64,000 nucleotides of DNA from a virus. Under the pieces are notes generated by a model, which worked only from the letters and a program-made list of their open reading frames with translations, ran no database searches and had not been told where the DNA came from. Every line of letters begins with the position of its first letter. The first letter of the stretch is position 1. The stretch is from positions 43,382 to 107,381 of the IMG/VR virus record IMGVR_UViG_3300030012_002034; one strand, given 5' to 3'. Both the position numbers and the translations under genes were made by a program. Below, one piece after another: positions 38,474 to 46,717 of the stretch.

Positions 38474-38734
38474 ATGGAAGATAAGGTAAGAACACATAAA
38501 GTAACACTGTATAATGATGATGATCATAGTTTTGAATTCGTAATGGCTTCATTAATAAAGTTTTGTGATCATGATATAAAACAAGCAGAACAGTGTGTAT
38601 TAATCACTGATGCTACTGGAAAATGTGATGTCTTTAGTGGAAATTTTGATGAAGTTTTGGAAACTAAGCTAGAATTAGATAACTTAGGACTCAAAGTTGA
38701 TCTTCATGAAACCGTTAAAAGTGATATGCATTGA
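38474..38734 (+). CDS. clpS: ClpS-like N-degron adaptor
   Basis: 86 residues. HKVTLYNDDDHSFEFVMASL IKFCDHDIKQAEQCVLITD and a GKCDVFSGNFDEVLE segment follow the ClpS family consensus (LYNDD-H-F-x-x-V, QAEQC, G-x-(A/C)-x-V) closely, including the NDD that reads N-degrons. ClpS hands proteins with destabilising N-termini to ClpAP. Bacteroidota hosts have their own ClpS, so the phage protein could redirect or block host proteolysis. The key substrate residues look intact. Confidence 0.8.
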   Translation: MEDKVRTHKVTLYNDDDHSFEFVMASLIKFCDHDIKQAEQCVLITDATGKCDVFSGNFDEVLETKLELDNLGLKVDLHETVKSDMH

Positions 38735-39035
38735 TGCCTCTAATAAACCAGAGGAGATACCAGAAGATTTGTGGGTAAAACAAGATGAAATCTATACAAT
38801 TAAGGATGTAGCTAGACTTGCTATTCAAGGAGATAAGATTGGTTATAAATTTGAAGAGATAGAATTAGATGAGTCTTGTTTTCCCTATGAGTTTTATAAT
38901 GCAGATAGGTTTATGTTTTTATTAGATGTTACTATTGCTGCGGTATTAGAAGATCTTAGAGATTATGACCCTGATGATAATGGTGATGATGAAGATGATA
39001 CACCTGCAGTAGCAAACTTTGAAAGTTTAAATTAA
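38706..39035 (+). CDS. small conserved phage protein (KVICIDASNKP type)
   Basis: 109 residues from ATG at 38706; a TTG at 38697 is possible but unlikely. KVICIDASNKPEEIPEDLWV then KFEEIELDESCFPYEFYNAD RF and an acidic tail (DYDPDDNGDDEDD). This pattern occurs, as I remember it, in several Bacteroidota and crAss-like phages without known function. Overlaps clpS by 29 bases, so the two are coupled. Confidence 0.6.
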   Translation: MKPLKVICIDASNKPEEIPEDLWVKQDEIYTIKDVARLAIQGDKIGYKFEEIELDESCFPYEFYNADRFMFLLDVTIAAVLEDLRDYDPDDNGDDEDDTPAVANFESLN

Positions 39036-39043
39036 TTTTATTT

Positions 39044-39229
39044 ATGAAAAAGTCTAATGATTTAGGCTGCTATCTTATGATGGTTAGCTATATGTATTTA
39101 GTATTTACACAAGTATTTGCTTTATATTTTTTTTGGGAATATTATAGCACTCATTCCTTTTGGAATTCAATAATATTTGGTAGCTTAGTAGCTGAGATCA
39201 AAGGATTATTATTTCCATTTTTTATATGA
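39044..39229 (+). CDS. 61-residue membrane protein
   Basis: Two hydrophobic stretches (YLMMVSYMYLVFTQVFALYF and WNSIIFGSLVAEIKGLLFPF) in MKKSNDLGC... context. Four-base overlap with the next gene. No family recognised. Confidence 0.5.
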   Translation: MKKSNDLGCYLMMVSYMYLVFTQVFALYFFWEYYSTHSFWNSIIFGSLVAEIKGLLFPFFI

Positions 39230-39729
39230 ACCAACAATATTCCATGCTGGATGTAGTACAAGAATTAAGACAATTAGTACCTACTAAAGTTACAAGAAAA
39301 AGAGTTTATTTAGATAGAAGAAACTATCTTATATGTATATTATATTACAAGTTTAAATGCTCAGAAGAGTATATTGCAAGTAATCTAAATGTAAAAAGGT
39401 GTTCTGTGACTCATGCTAAGAGACAGCCTATATATCTTGTTAAATCAGGTGATCCTTTATTTCAGAAAAATGTTTTAGAATTACAAAAGAAATATCCTTA
39501 TGAACTCCCTAAAACAGATGCTCCAATAGGTAAAGGTAGAAAGAAAACAAAAACAATATTTTTAGACACTGAAACTTTAAATAGAATACAATCATTTAAA
39601 GAAAAATTTCATGTTGATAATACTAGATCTGCATTAAGATTACTTATTGATTTAGGTTTAGATAAAGTTGAAAAAGGGAATATAACATTTGAAGTGTTAT
39701 GGAAAGCTAAAAAGAAAATTAATAAATAA
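39226..39729 (+). CDS. DNA-binding protein: helix-turn-helix plus ribbon-helix-helix-like end
   Basis: 167 residues. KRVYLDRRNYLICILYYKFK then CSEEYIASNLNVKRCSVTHA KR reads as a helix-turn-helix like domain IV of DnaA (x-S-(S/T)-V-x-HA-x-R). The end, TKTIFLDTETLNRIQSFKEK then NTRSALRLLIDLGLDKVE, looks like a CopG/ribbon-helix-helix unit. Two DNA-binding modules in one small protein suggest a replication-initiator accessory or a regulator of the plus arm. Confidence 0.55.
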   Translation: MNQQYSMLDVVQELRQLVPTKVTRKRVYLDRRNYLICILYYKFKCSEEYIASNLNVKRCSVTHAKRQPIYLVKSGDPLFQKNVLELQKKYPYELPKTDAPIGKGRKKTKTIFLDTETLNRIQSFKEKFHVDNTRSALRLLIDLGLDKVEKGNITFEVLWKAKKKINK

Positions 39730-39733
39730 TTAA

Positions 39734-39859
39734 ATGGAAACAATATTTAAGTTATTTAATGAATTAGAACTTTTAGTAAGAGAGGGTAAGCACCCTAATA
39801 AACAAGTGCAGTTAATTATAAGTATTAGAATACTTTTAAGTGAACTTAATAAAAAATAA
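39734..39859 (+). CDS. 41-residue helical protein
   Basis: ATG at 39734, TAA at 39857-39859, four bases before the next start at 39864. METIFKLFNELELLVREGKH then an Ile/Leu helix. Amphipathic and compact; fits the spacing of the operon. No family. Confidence 0.4.
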   Translation: METIFKLFNELELLVREGKHPNKQVQLIISIRILLSELNKK

Positions 39860-39863
39860 ATAT

Positions 39864-40061
39864 ATGGCAATAGATAATGAAACTTTTCATCATTTTAGAG
39901 AAAAGAAAAAGCAAGAAATTCTAGACAGACTAGAGTTTCATAGTATAAGACATAAAGACAAATGTGAAATTTGGATGGATCCTTTTACAGATAAGAAATA
40001 TAATGTTAAAATAGAAGTTAAAAGAAGATTTGATGATATGAAAGAGGTATCAGATGAGTAG
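39864..40061 (+). CDS. 65-residue hypothetical protein
   Basis: Start at ATG 39864 (a GTG at 39840 lies inside the previous gene). MAIDNETFHHFREKKKQEIL then CEIWMDPFTDKKYNVKIEVK. Small alpha-beta protein; no family recognised. Confidence 0.5.
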   Translation: MAIDNETFHHFREKKKQEILDRLEFHSIRHKDKCEIWMDPFTDKKYNVKIEVKRRFDDMKEVSDE

Positions 40062-40128
40062 ATGGAAAACAATATTTAGACTAAATATATTCTGTTATAA
40101 AATAAGAATCTATAAAAGGAGAAGATGA
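40054..40128 (+). CDS. 24-residue basic peptide, tentative
   Basis: ATG at 40054 overlaps the previous stop and TGA at 40126-40128 overlaps the next ATG. Sequence MSRWKTIFRLNIFCYKIRIY KRRR is hydrophobic and basic. Coupled starts on both sides support it; length argues caution. Confidence 0.3.
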   Translation: MSRWKTIFRLNIFCYKIRIYKRRR

Positions 40129-40331
40129 TGAAAGGCAGTATGATTTACACAAAAGGGCTGGAAGATCAAATTCAAGATTTAAAAACAGAGCTCTTAGAAA
40201 TCAGAAAACATAAAAAAGAATCTGAATTAAAAATGTATAAGAAAGCATATCAGGTGCTTAAAAACTATATTAAAGATAGTAAACAAGAAGTACCAGAATA
40301 TATTAAAGAAATATTAGAACTTGAATTATGA
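40125..40331 (+). CDS. 68-residue coiled-coil protein
   Basis: Two consecutive ATG codons (40125 and 40128); preceded by AGGAGA, one of the few Shine-Dalgarno-like sites here. Sequence GLEDQIQDLKTELLEIRKHK then KMYKKAYQVLKNYIKDSKQE is coiled coil throughout. No family recognised. Confidence 0.5.
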   Translation: MMKGSMIYTKGLEDQIQDLKTELLEIRKHKKESELKMYKKAYQVLKNYIKDSKQEVPEYIKEILELEL

Positions 40332-40334
40332 AGT

Positions 40335-40553
40335 ATGGGAAGAATGAAAGATGTATTTATACAAATGAGAGCAGAGGAATATGAGGGAGATGTAAACACT
40401 TATGTAAAAAAATACGCTGAAGAATTAAATTCTATTAAGTATTTTTGTACACACTGCGGTAAAACATGGTCATATAAGCATGATCAAGAAAATGAAGTGT
40501 GTCCTGAATGCTTTAGCACAGTAATAGAAACAGTTATAAAACACAATAAATGA
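40335..40553 (+). CDS. 72-residue zinc-ribbon protein
   Basis: Helical start (MGRMKDVFIQMRAEEYEGDV) and a zinc ribbon YFCTHCGKTWSYKHDQEN then VCPECFSTVIE (CxxC-x17-CxxC). Likely a small protein- or nucleic acid-binding factor. Overlaps the following gene by four bases. Confidence 0.6.
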   Translation: MGRMKDVFIQMRAEEYEGDVNTYVKKYAEELNSIKYFCTHCGKTWSYKHDQENEVCPECFSTVIETVIKHNK

Positions 40554-40798
40554 AACCAATTGAAGAAGATCTAGAGTACATGGAAGGAATATGGGCTGGT
40601 AAAGTATTAGTACAACACTTAGATAGCAGTACTTATGGTACTCTAGATGTAGCAATTGGTGTTAAGAAAACTGTTGTAGAAAAGTTTGAAAAAGAGTTTG
40701 GGTATAGTAGAAACATGCCTGAATATAATAGAGATTACGCATTTAATCTCGGAATGCTGGATGCATTAAAAGAATATAAAAAGAATCAAGAAGACTGA
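40550..40798 (+). CDS. 82-residue hypothetical protein
   Basis: MKPIEEDLEYMEGIWAGKVL then DVAIGVKKTVVEKFEKEFGY and RDYAFNLGMLDALKEYKKNQ. Helical and acidic. No family. Coupled to the zinc-ribbon gene. Confidence 0.45.
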   Translation: MKPIEEDLEYMEGIWAGKVLVQHLDSSTYGTLDVAIGVKKTVVEKFEKEFGYSRNMPEYNRDYAFNLGMLDALKEYKKNQED

Positions 40799-40799
40799 T

Positions 40800-41408
40800 A
40801 TGGCAAGGTATTATCATAGTCCTAGCATATTTGTTGATAACTTAGTAAAAGGAAGAATGGGACAATATTTTAAAGCGTTTAATTTAGATAAGAGAGAAGT
40901 TGTAAAACCAGATTGGTTAAAACTTATGGAGCATAGCTACATAGATAATGAATCTGTTAGTTCTGTAGAAATGTTACTTATAGAGGGAGGCAGATGGCAC
41001 AAAGATAGAATAGTTTGGGGTGGAGATTATGGAGAGATGGAATTATGGTCAATGCTCTATGAAGATAAAGCTAAAGATTGGACTGAACTTAAGGGTTTAA
41101 TTGAAGTAATACCAAATAAGTATAGATATGTCGTTAATTATGATACAAAAGAGTATGTAGATAAACAAGAGGCTATTCCTGAGTTTACAAAATATACTGA
41201 TGGGTATACTGAAGAAATAACAATACACCCTATGCCGTTGCTGCTAGCAGATGGAAACGGAGGTGGTGGTGGAGATTATCATGGTAGTGATATGTATTTA
41301 GTAGGTAGTTGGAAATGTAATAGAATTGGTATTCTAGAGGAAGTTCCAGAAAATTTTACTAAATTAAACTATAAGTTCAGAAGAGCTGGTAGTTACGTAG
41401 ATCATTAA
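40800..41408 (+). CDS. hypothetical protein with Gly-rich loop
   Basis: 202 residues, Trp/Tyr/Asp-rich alpha/beta. Noticeable segment ADGNGGGGGDYHGSDMYLVG near residues 150-170. No family recognised. One base after the preceding stop; part of the pre-replication block. Confidence 0.45.
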   Translation: MARYYHSPSIFVDNLVKGRMGQYFKAFNLDKREVVKPDWLKLMEHSYIDNESVSSVEMLLIEGGRWHKDRIVWGGDYGEMELWSMLYEDKAKDWTELKGLIEVIPNKYRYVVNYDTKEYVDKQEAIPEFTKYTDGYTEEITIHPMPLLLADGNGGGGGDYHGSDMYLVGSWKCNRIGILEEVPENFTKLNYKFRRAGSYVDH

Positions 41409-41424
41409 TCATAAAATTTAAACC

Positions 41425-41613
41425 ATGCCAAAAAAAATGTACACGTTTTATATCAAAGGAGATATAAGTCAAGAAGCAATATCTCTTGTTAGTTGTGAAG
41501 ATAAAGAAGAAGCAATAAAAATCTTTTGTAATCAGAAACAATTAACTAGAGATGATTTTTTAGAACTATTTGAAGTATCAGATGAAAATGGAAGTAACCA
41601 GGAAGATATCTAA
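41425..41613 (+). CDS. 62-residue hypothetical protein
   Basis: MPKKMYTFYIKGDISQEAIS then CEDKEEAIKIFCNQKQLTRD and an acidic end. A beta-alpha-beta mini fold resembling other phage proteins that start KTYTFYIK. Its end overlaps the next gene by 32 bases. Confidence 0.45.
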   Translation: MPKKMYTFYIKGDISQEAISLVSCEDKEEAIKIFCNQKQLTRDDFLELFEVSDENGSNQEDI

Positions 41614-41992
41614 CTTCTTAAAAAAGATAATTAAAGAACATTTTGAGATAACTAAACACACTGCAAATAAAAATCTTAATTACCTGTGGTTTATGTACTC
41701 ATCAGGTACAAAGAAAGATAACCTTAAAGATGCCTATATGCTAATGTTTTGTGCAGAGCTAGGTATTCTTAAAGAAATGGGTTACATAAGTCATGAGGAA
41801 GCAGATAATATAATTAGAATGTTACATTCAGATGATACAGACAATCATTTTGTTGCATTTCTAACTGTAAAAACTCTAAGAACTCAAAGAATAAAAGATC
41901 ATGGAGAGTTTAATCAACATAATACTACTTATGATAAAGTAGTAGCTAACTATGCATTTCATGATTTAAAAATTTTAACTGGAGAAAAATGA
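41582..41992 (+). CDS. 136-residue helical protein
   Basis: Start at ATG 41582; an in-frame TTG at 41570 is less likely. FLKKIIKEHFEITKHTANKN, then YMLMFCAELGILKEMGYISH EEADNIIRML, and NYAFHDLKILTGEK. Wholly helical and soluble; no family recognised. Confidence 0.45.
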   Translation: MKMEVTRKISNFLKKIIKEHFEITKHTANKNLNYLWFMYSSGTKKDNLKDAYMLMFCAELGILKEMGYISHEEADNIIRMLHSDDTDNHFVAFLTVKTLRTQRIKDHGEFNQHNTTYDKVVANYAFHDLKILTGEK

Positions 41993-42252
41993 CAGAACAA
42001 GAACTAAAAGACTTAGGTTTTGAGAGAACTAAAGTTTTAAAAGAAGAAAGTAATAATGATTTTGATTATTATTATTATACATTAAAAATAGGAAACGTAT
42101 TACATCTTACAAGTACAGACAGTAAACAAATAGAAGAAAAAGGCGGTAAGGATGAATGGTTTGTATATAACTATGAGTGGGCTAATTGTACTATAAAAGA
42201 TTCTAAAAGTATTAAGAATCTCAAAGAAATGATTACTTCCTGGCAAAACTAA
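41989..42252 (+). CDS. 87-residue hypothetical protein
   Basis: MTEQELKDLGFERTKVLKEE then YYYYTLKIGNVLHLTSTDSK and EWFVYNYEWANCTIKDSKSI. This resembles a common small phage protein (ELxxLGFER, YYYYTL-x-G, LxELxxxIxxL) whose role is unknown. Four-base overlap with the upstream gene. Confidence 0.55.
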   Translation: MTEQELKDLGFERTKVLKEESNNDFDYYYYTLKIGNVLHLTSTDSKQIEEKGGKDEWFVYNYEWANCTIKDSKSIKNLKEMITSWQN

Positions 42253-42256
42253 ATTT

Positions 42257-42628
42257 ATGTTAACACTTAAGATGACTAAGCATAATGGTAAAATAATTTA
42301 TAAGAATGATTCAGATAAATTAAGATACCGTTTGTTTGTAGATAAACTTAAAGAAGGACAAGATCTAGAATTTTTTGTAGATGTAGTTTCAAAGAAAGCA
42401 TCTACAGCTCAAATTACAAAAGTCCACACATGTATAAGACTATTAGCTGGAGAAGCTGGATACACATTTGATGAGATGAAAAGTATTGTTAAAGAAAAAG
42501 CAGGACTATATATTGAAGGAGAAGAAGACCTTAAGTCTTTTGCTCATTGTAGCAAAGATGAAATAACTATGGCAATAGAGGTTTGTAATGAAATAGGAAG
42601 AGATTTTAATATGGACTTTATACAGTAG
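42257..42628 (+). CDS. 123-residue hypothetical protein, NinB-like possible
   Basis: MTKHNGKIIYKNDSDKLRYR then DKLKEGQDLEFFVDVVSKKA and STAQITKVHTCIRLLAGEAG YTFDEMK. The combination of a basic N-terminus and a helical end with KxExxA-like repeats recalls NinB/recombination accessory proteins, but this is weak. Its 3' end overlaps the minus-strand gene by 11 bases. Confidence 0.45.
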   Translation: MLTLKMTKHNGKIIYKNDSDKLRYRLFVDKLKEGQDLEFFVDVVSKKASTAQITKVHTCIRLLAGEAGYTFDEMKSIVKEKAGLYIEGEEDLKSFAHCSKDEITMAIEVCNEIGRDFNMDFIQ

Positions 42629-42929
42629 GAGGTACATATCCTTCATCACCTTCTTCAAGAATTTCTTTTTCATCATAAAGGTTATTGTTCTTAGCTTGAG
42701 TTTCAATTTCAGCAAGAAGCAAAGTAATAGTATAAAAAGATCTTTCTAATTCATTAAGATCTTCATATTTACTTTCCATAATCTTTTTAAGAGTTTCTTC
42801 TCTTTTTTTGTCATCTTCAGGAAGCTGCTTGAATAGATAGAAAGAAACATTTTTACTCATTAAGTAAAATGCTTTGTTAACTTTAATCTCTACTAGAGCA
42901 TCTTCTTTTAAATCTTTAACTTTAATCAT
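42618..42929 (-). CDS. isolated minus-strand gene in the plus arm
   Basis: 103 residues: MIKVKDLKEDALVEIKVNKA FYLMSKNVSFYLFKQLPED then a Lys/Glu helix (EETLKKIMESKYEDLNELER) and an acidic end with EGDEGYVPPTV. I recall similar proteins in Bacteroidota phages. It is the only minus-strand gene between 30113 and 59289. A TATATTTG element on the minus strand (42932-42939) sits almost on the start codon, suggesting its own promoter and a nearly leaderless mRNA. Converges with the preceding gene. Confidence 0.65.
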   Translation of the reverse strand: MIKVKDLKEDALVEIKVNKAFYLMSKNVSFYLFKQLPEDDKKREETLKKIMESKYEDLNELERSFYTITLLLAEIETQAKNNNLYDEKEILEEGDEGYVPPTV

Positions 42930-42946
42930 AGAACAAATATACTAAA

Positions 42947-43660
42947 ATGAAATCAACTATCAATATTGAAGATATAAAAAACAAATTGTATAATAATTTA
43001 AAGGCTTCAGGATGGGCCCGTATATTAAAAGGATTTATTTATAGTAAAGACTTTGATAATATTATCAAAGAATTAGCTAAACAATCAAGTGAGGGTAAAA
43101 GATTTACTCCAACTTTTAAAAATATGTTTAGAGCTTTTGAAGAATGTCCTTATGATAAACTAAAAGTAGTAGTAGTTGGGCAAGATCCATATCCTACACC
43201 AGGAGTAGCTGATGGTATTGCATTTTCCTGTAAGAATACACCTAACCTACAACCAAGTATAAGATATATTCTTACTGCTATTAATGATACAGTATACAAC
43301 GGTAATGCTACATCTTCTGAACAAGATCTTACAAAATGGGCTAATCAAGGTATACTATTACTAAACACGGCTCTTACTACAACTGTAAGTAAATCAGGTC
43401 AGCATTTTAAAATATGGCAACCCTTTACAGCATACCTTTTTGATTGGTTAAATTGGCATAACTCAGGAATTGTGTATATTTACATGGGAAGAAAAGCTGA
43501 AGAGTGGAGAGATTCTGTTTCAGATAATAACTATAAGTTAATAGTATCACATCCAGCTAGTGCTGCATACACTAAGCAACAAAAATGGGAATGTAATGAT
43601 GTATTTAATCATACAAATAAAATTATGCATAATTTGTATGGAGAAAAAATAATTTGGTAG
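42947..43660 (+). CDS. ung: uracil-DNA glycosylase (family 1)
   Basis: 237 residues. Water-activating loop VVGQDPYPTPGVADGIAFSC (GQDPYP at 78-83 with catalytic Asp80; family consensus GQDPYH), uracil-binding LLLNTALTTT, and the leucine-loop equivalent LIVSHPASAAYTKQQ (family HPSPLS; here HPASAA). It removes uracil from DNA. Found in many crAss-like phages beside polymerase and primase. The altered loop residues are seen in other phage UDGs. Confidence 0.88.
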   Translation: MKSTINIEDIKNKLYNNLKASGWARILKGFIYSKDFDNIIKELAKQSSEGKRFTPTFKNMFRAFEECPYDKLKVVVVGQDPYPTPGVADGIAFSCKNTPNLQPSIRYILTAINDTVYNGNATSSEQDLTKWANQGILLLNTALTTTVSKSGQHFKIWQPFTAYLFDWLNWHNSGIVYIYMGRKAEEWRDSVSDNNYKLIVSHPASAAYTKQQKWECNDVFNHTNKIMHNLYGEKIIW

Positions 43661-43661
43661 C

Positions 43662-44249
43662 ATGGATGAAATATTTAATGTACTCAGGAAATACAAATTA
43701 ACACCTAATCAATTTTATGTACTTTATAATATGAAGTATAAAGTAAAAACTGAGAATTTTGTAAATATATCTTTAGAATTAACAAGACTAAAGAATGATA
43801 AATGGTTAAAAGACACTAATAAATTGACTGATAAAGCAATAATAGTTGTACAACAAGTAGAAGAGTTTTTTAAAGCTCAAAAAAAGAAAACATCTGCTAG
43901 TTTAATGGGACCAGAATTTATAAATAAAATTAAGGAATATTCAGAAATTTTTCCTAAATTTAAACTTCCAAGCGGTAAGTATGCTAGAACAAATATCAAG
44001 ACTTTAGAGAATACATTTAGATGGTTCTTTAATAACTTTGATTATAAATGGGAAACTATTCTCATAGCAGCAAAAAACTATGTGGAAGAATATGAAATGA
44101 ATAATTACAAGTACATGAGAACTTCTCAGTACTTTGTTAGAAAACAGAACCAGGATAAAACATATGATTCAGAGTTGGCTGATTATTGTGAAGCATTAAT
44201 CAATGGAGTAGATGAAAAGAAGAATCATTTTAAAGAAAGAGTAGTATGA
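43662..44249 (+). CDS. possible helicase loader / DnaD-like replication protein
   Basis: 195 residues. N-terminal wHTH-like part (RKYKLTPNQFYVLYNMKYKV), a basic linker, and a C-terminal helical domain with KTLENTFRWFFNNFDYKWET then NYKYMRTSQYFVRKQNQDKT YDSELADYC. The second half recalls, from memory, an uncharacterised domain next to DnaB genes in Bacteroidota phages. Position directly before dnaB (one small gene between) supports a loader role; no function is proven. Confidence 0.5.
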   Translation: MDEIFNVLRKYKLTPNQFYVLYNMKYKVKTENFVNISLELTRLKNDKWLKDTNKLTDKAIIVVQQVEEFFKAQKKKTSASLMGPEFINKIKEYSEIFPKFKLPSGKYARTNIKTLENTFRWFFNNFDYKWETILIAAKNYVEEYEMNNYKYMRTSQYFVRKQNQDKTYDSELADYCEALINGVDEKKNHFKERVV

Positions 44250-44437
44250 AATTTTTAAAAAAACCAAAATTAACGCTGGCTATAATAGCTATTATAGGAA
44301 GTCTATCAGCTTGGGCACTAATTAATCTAGCATTAATTAAGATAAATCTATTTGAGTATTTTGTAATTGAAATAATAATTACAGTATTACATTTACTATA
44401 CAATAAAGCAAAGAAGGATCTTATTCCTCAATCATAA
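44246..44437 (+). CDS. 63-residue membrane protein
   Basis: Two hydrophobic stretches (LTLAIIAIIGSLSAWALINL and FEYFVIEIIITVLHLLYN) with basic ends. Four-base overlap with the upstream gene and six bases before dnaB. No family recognised. Confidence 0.45.
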   Translation: MKFLKKPKLTLAIIAIIGSLSAWALINLALIKINLFEYFVIEIIITVLHLLYNKAKKDLIPQS

Positions 44438-44443
44438 TAATTT

Positions 44444-45427
44444 ATGAGTACGTTATCTGCAGCAGCTTCAACTAAATGGAGCAGTCAAAAGACTGGCTTT
44501 ATAGATGCCCTTCATTATATGAAAGGTAGAATGGATGGAAATATAAAGAGTCTCAAAACTCCGTGGCATAAATTTAATGATGCTACTACGGATGGTATTG
44601 AGTGGAATACTCTTACGGTTATTGGTGGAAGACCTGGTTCAGGTAAAACACTAATAGTAGACCAAATAGTTAGGGAATCTTTTGTACTTAATGCAGGTGA
44701 AAACTTTAGAGTATTGCAATTTCAATTTGAAATGTTAGCTAGAACAAGTGCTATCAGAGAATATTCTAGTGTGCTTAGACAAACATATAAACATTTATGC
44801 AGTGCTGATGGGAGTCTGACTCCGGATGAACTGCAGAAATGTTATGACTATGCTAAAAAGAAAGTAAAGTATCCTATTGATATAGTAGAAAGACCATGTA
44901 CTGTTGAAGAATTTAAAACAATAGTTCATGATTATATGAAGCATCATAAAGTAAGAAGAGAAGAGGATGATATTTATACTAAAACTTTAATTACTATTGA
45001 CCATTCTTTGTTATTCAAAAAAGATGTAAATGAAAGAGATAAGTTAGAACAACTAAATAAACTTGGAGAAGCTTTAACTTATCTCAAAAGATTATATCCT
45101 ATTTCTTTTATTGTACTAAGTCAGTTGAATAGAAACATTGATAAGCCAGAAAGAAATGAAGATGGTAAATATGGTAATTATATTTTAGAATCTGATCTTT
45201 TTGGAGCAGATGCTTTATTACAACATGCGGATACTTTAGTAGGTATTAACAGACCAGCTAAGCAAAAGATAAGATATTATGGACCAGAGAAATATGTTAT
45301 AGATAATGACAAAGTTCTTGTTATGCATTTTCTTAAATGTAGAAATGGTGATAATAGATTAAGTTTCTTTAGAGCTGAGTTTGAAAAGATGACTATTAAA
45401 GAGATGCTTACACCTCTAACTAAATAA
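44444..45427 (+). CDS. dnaB: replicative DNA helicase, DnaB-type
   Basis: 327 residues, the RecA-like C-terminal half only; the usual N-terminal DnaB domain is missing or very short. Walker A VIGGRPGSGKTLIVDQI (residues about 59-75), Walker B TLITIDHSLLF, then FIVLSQLNRNIDKPERNEDG (sensor/arginine region) and ESDLFGADALLQHADTLVGI. It is the fork helicase acting with the primase encoded downstream. Confidence 0.88.
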   Translation: MSTLSAAASTKWSSQKTGFIDALHYMKGRMDGNIKSLKTPWHKFNDATTDGIEWNTLTVIGGRPGSGKTLIVDQIVRESFVLNAGENFRVLQFQFEMLARTSAIREYSSVLRQTYKHLCSADGSLTPDELQKCYDYAKKKVKYPIDIVERPCTVEEFKTIVHDYMKHHKVRREEDDIYTKTLITIDHSLLFKKDVNERDKLEQLNKLGEALTYLKRLYPISFIVLSQLNRNIDKPERNEDGKYGNYILESDLFGADALLQHADTLVGINRPAKQKIRYYGPEKYVIDNDKVLVMHFLKCRNGDNRLSFFRAEFEKMTIKEMLTPLTK

Positions 45428-45429
45428 TT

Positions 45430-45972
45430 ATGCTTAAGAAAAAACCATTTGATAGAAGAAAGGCTACGGCAGAGGTTTTAAACCATCATAAAGATAAGTT
45501 TAATAAGTTAAATATTAATGATCCTTTATTTATACCTAAGTGTGCATATAGACCTTACGGTAGTGATGAATTACACATATCATTTTTTCCTAGTGAAATA
45601 GAAAAGGAACAAGATATTTATACTGAATTCTGTAGTAAAGAATGTGAGCCTGAAACTAAAGAAAGAATACTGTATAAGTGGAGACATAATCCACATTATA
45701 AGGAAGAGTATGAACACACAGAACCTAATGATAGGGGACATGTAAGATATCTTATTCCTGTATCAGAGTTAATTGATCAAGATAAAATAATAGAGCAAGA
45801 CAAAAAAGAAGAAGAAATAGAAAACGCTTTTCCAGATTTTAAAAGTGAGTTTATAGATCCTAATACTGATAATCCAATTAATCAGATGACTATAAGAGAC
45901 TTTGCTTCAATACTTTGGAAGAAGCCAATTAGTAATAAAAAATGGTTAAACAATTTAATTAAAGATTTATGA
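45430..45972 (+). CDS. hypothetical replication-arm protein
   Basis: 180 residues, charged, with a Cys pair (FCSKECEP) and long Glu/Lys/Asp segments (DQDKIIEQDKKEEEIENAFP). No family recognised. Two bases after dnaB and four-base overlap with the recombinase gene, so probably works with them. Confidence 0.45.
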   Translation: MLKKKPFDRRKATAEVLNHHKDKFNKLNINDPLFIPKCAYRPYGSDELHISFFPSEIEKEQDIYTEFCSKECEPETKERILYKWRHNPHYKEEYEHTEPNDRGHVRYLIPVSELIDQDKIIEQDKKEEEIENAFPDFKSEFIDPNTDNPINQMTIRDFASILWKKPISNKKWLNNLIKDL

Positions 45973-46694
45973 GTATAGTACTTCCAACAAAAAAAGTAAA
46001 GAAAGAAAGAGTTAATCCAAAAAGATTAATAATTTATAGTAAGCCTAAAACAGGTAAAACAACTGCATTCGCAGGATTAGAAGATAACCTTATTCTAGAT
46101 TTAGAACAAGGTTCTGAATACGTTGAAGCTCTAAAAGTTAAAATAAATAACTTACAAGAGTTATTAGATACAGGTAAAGCAATAAAAGAACAAGGTAAAC
46201 CATATAAATATGTAACTGTTGATACAGTAACTGCATTAGAAAGCATGGTTATGCCTCTTGCTGTAAAGTTATACAGACAAACTCCTATGGGTAAAAGTTA
46301 TCAAGGAGATAATGTAGTAACATTACCTAATGGTGCAGGATATTTATATATAAGACAAGCATTTTTTCAAGTCTTAGATTTTATAGATACCTTAGCACCA
46401 CATGTTATATTATCAGGACATATTAAGGATAAAGTTGTAGATGATAAAGGCTCAATGGTTATGTCAGCTAATATAGATTTGACAGGTAAAATTAAGTCTC
46501 TTATATGTGCTAATGCAGATGCTATTGGATACATGTATAGAAAAGGTAATCAGACAATAATTAACTTTAATAATAATGATGGGGTTACTTGCGGTGCAAG
46601 ACCAGATCATTTAAGAAATAAAGAAGTAGTTATATCTGAAATGAATAAAAAGGGTGAGATTGATACTCACTGGAATAAAGTATATATTGATTAA
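45969..46694 (+). CDS. Sak4-like RecA-type ATPase (recombinase)
   Basis: 241 residues. IYSKPKTGKTTAFAGLED is the Walker A, NLILDLEQGSEYVEALKVK follows as in Sak4 proteins, KYVTVDTVTALESMVMPLAV gives the Walker B, and IDTLAPHVILSGHIKDKVV the next strand. Sak4 proteins are phage single-strand annealing or recombination ATPases with the same small size. It is followed by a gene for its probable SSB-like partner. Confidence 0.8.
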   Translation: MSIVLPTKKVKKERVNPKRLIIYSKPKTGKTTAFAGLEDNLILDLEQGSEYVEALKVKINNLQELLDTGKAIKEQGKPYKYVTVDTVTALESMVMPLAVKLYRQTPMGKSYQGDNVVTLPNGAGYLYIRQAFFQVLDFIDTLAPHVILSGHIKDKVVDDKGSMVMSANIDLTGKIKSLICANADAIGYMYRKGNQTIINFNNNDGVTCGARPDHLRNKEVVISEMNKKGEIDTHWNKVYID

Positions 46695-46717
46695 TTAATA
46701 ACAAAAACAAAAGTAAA

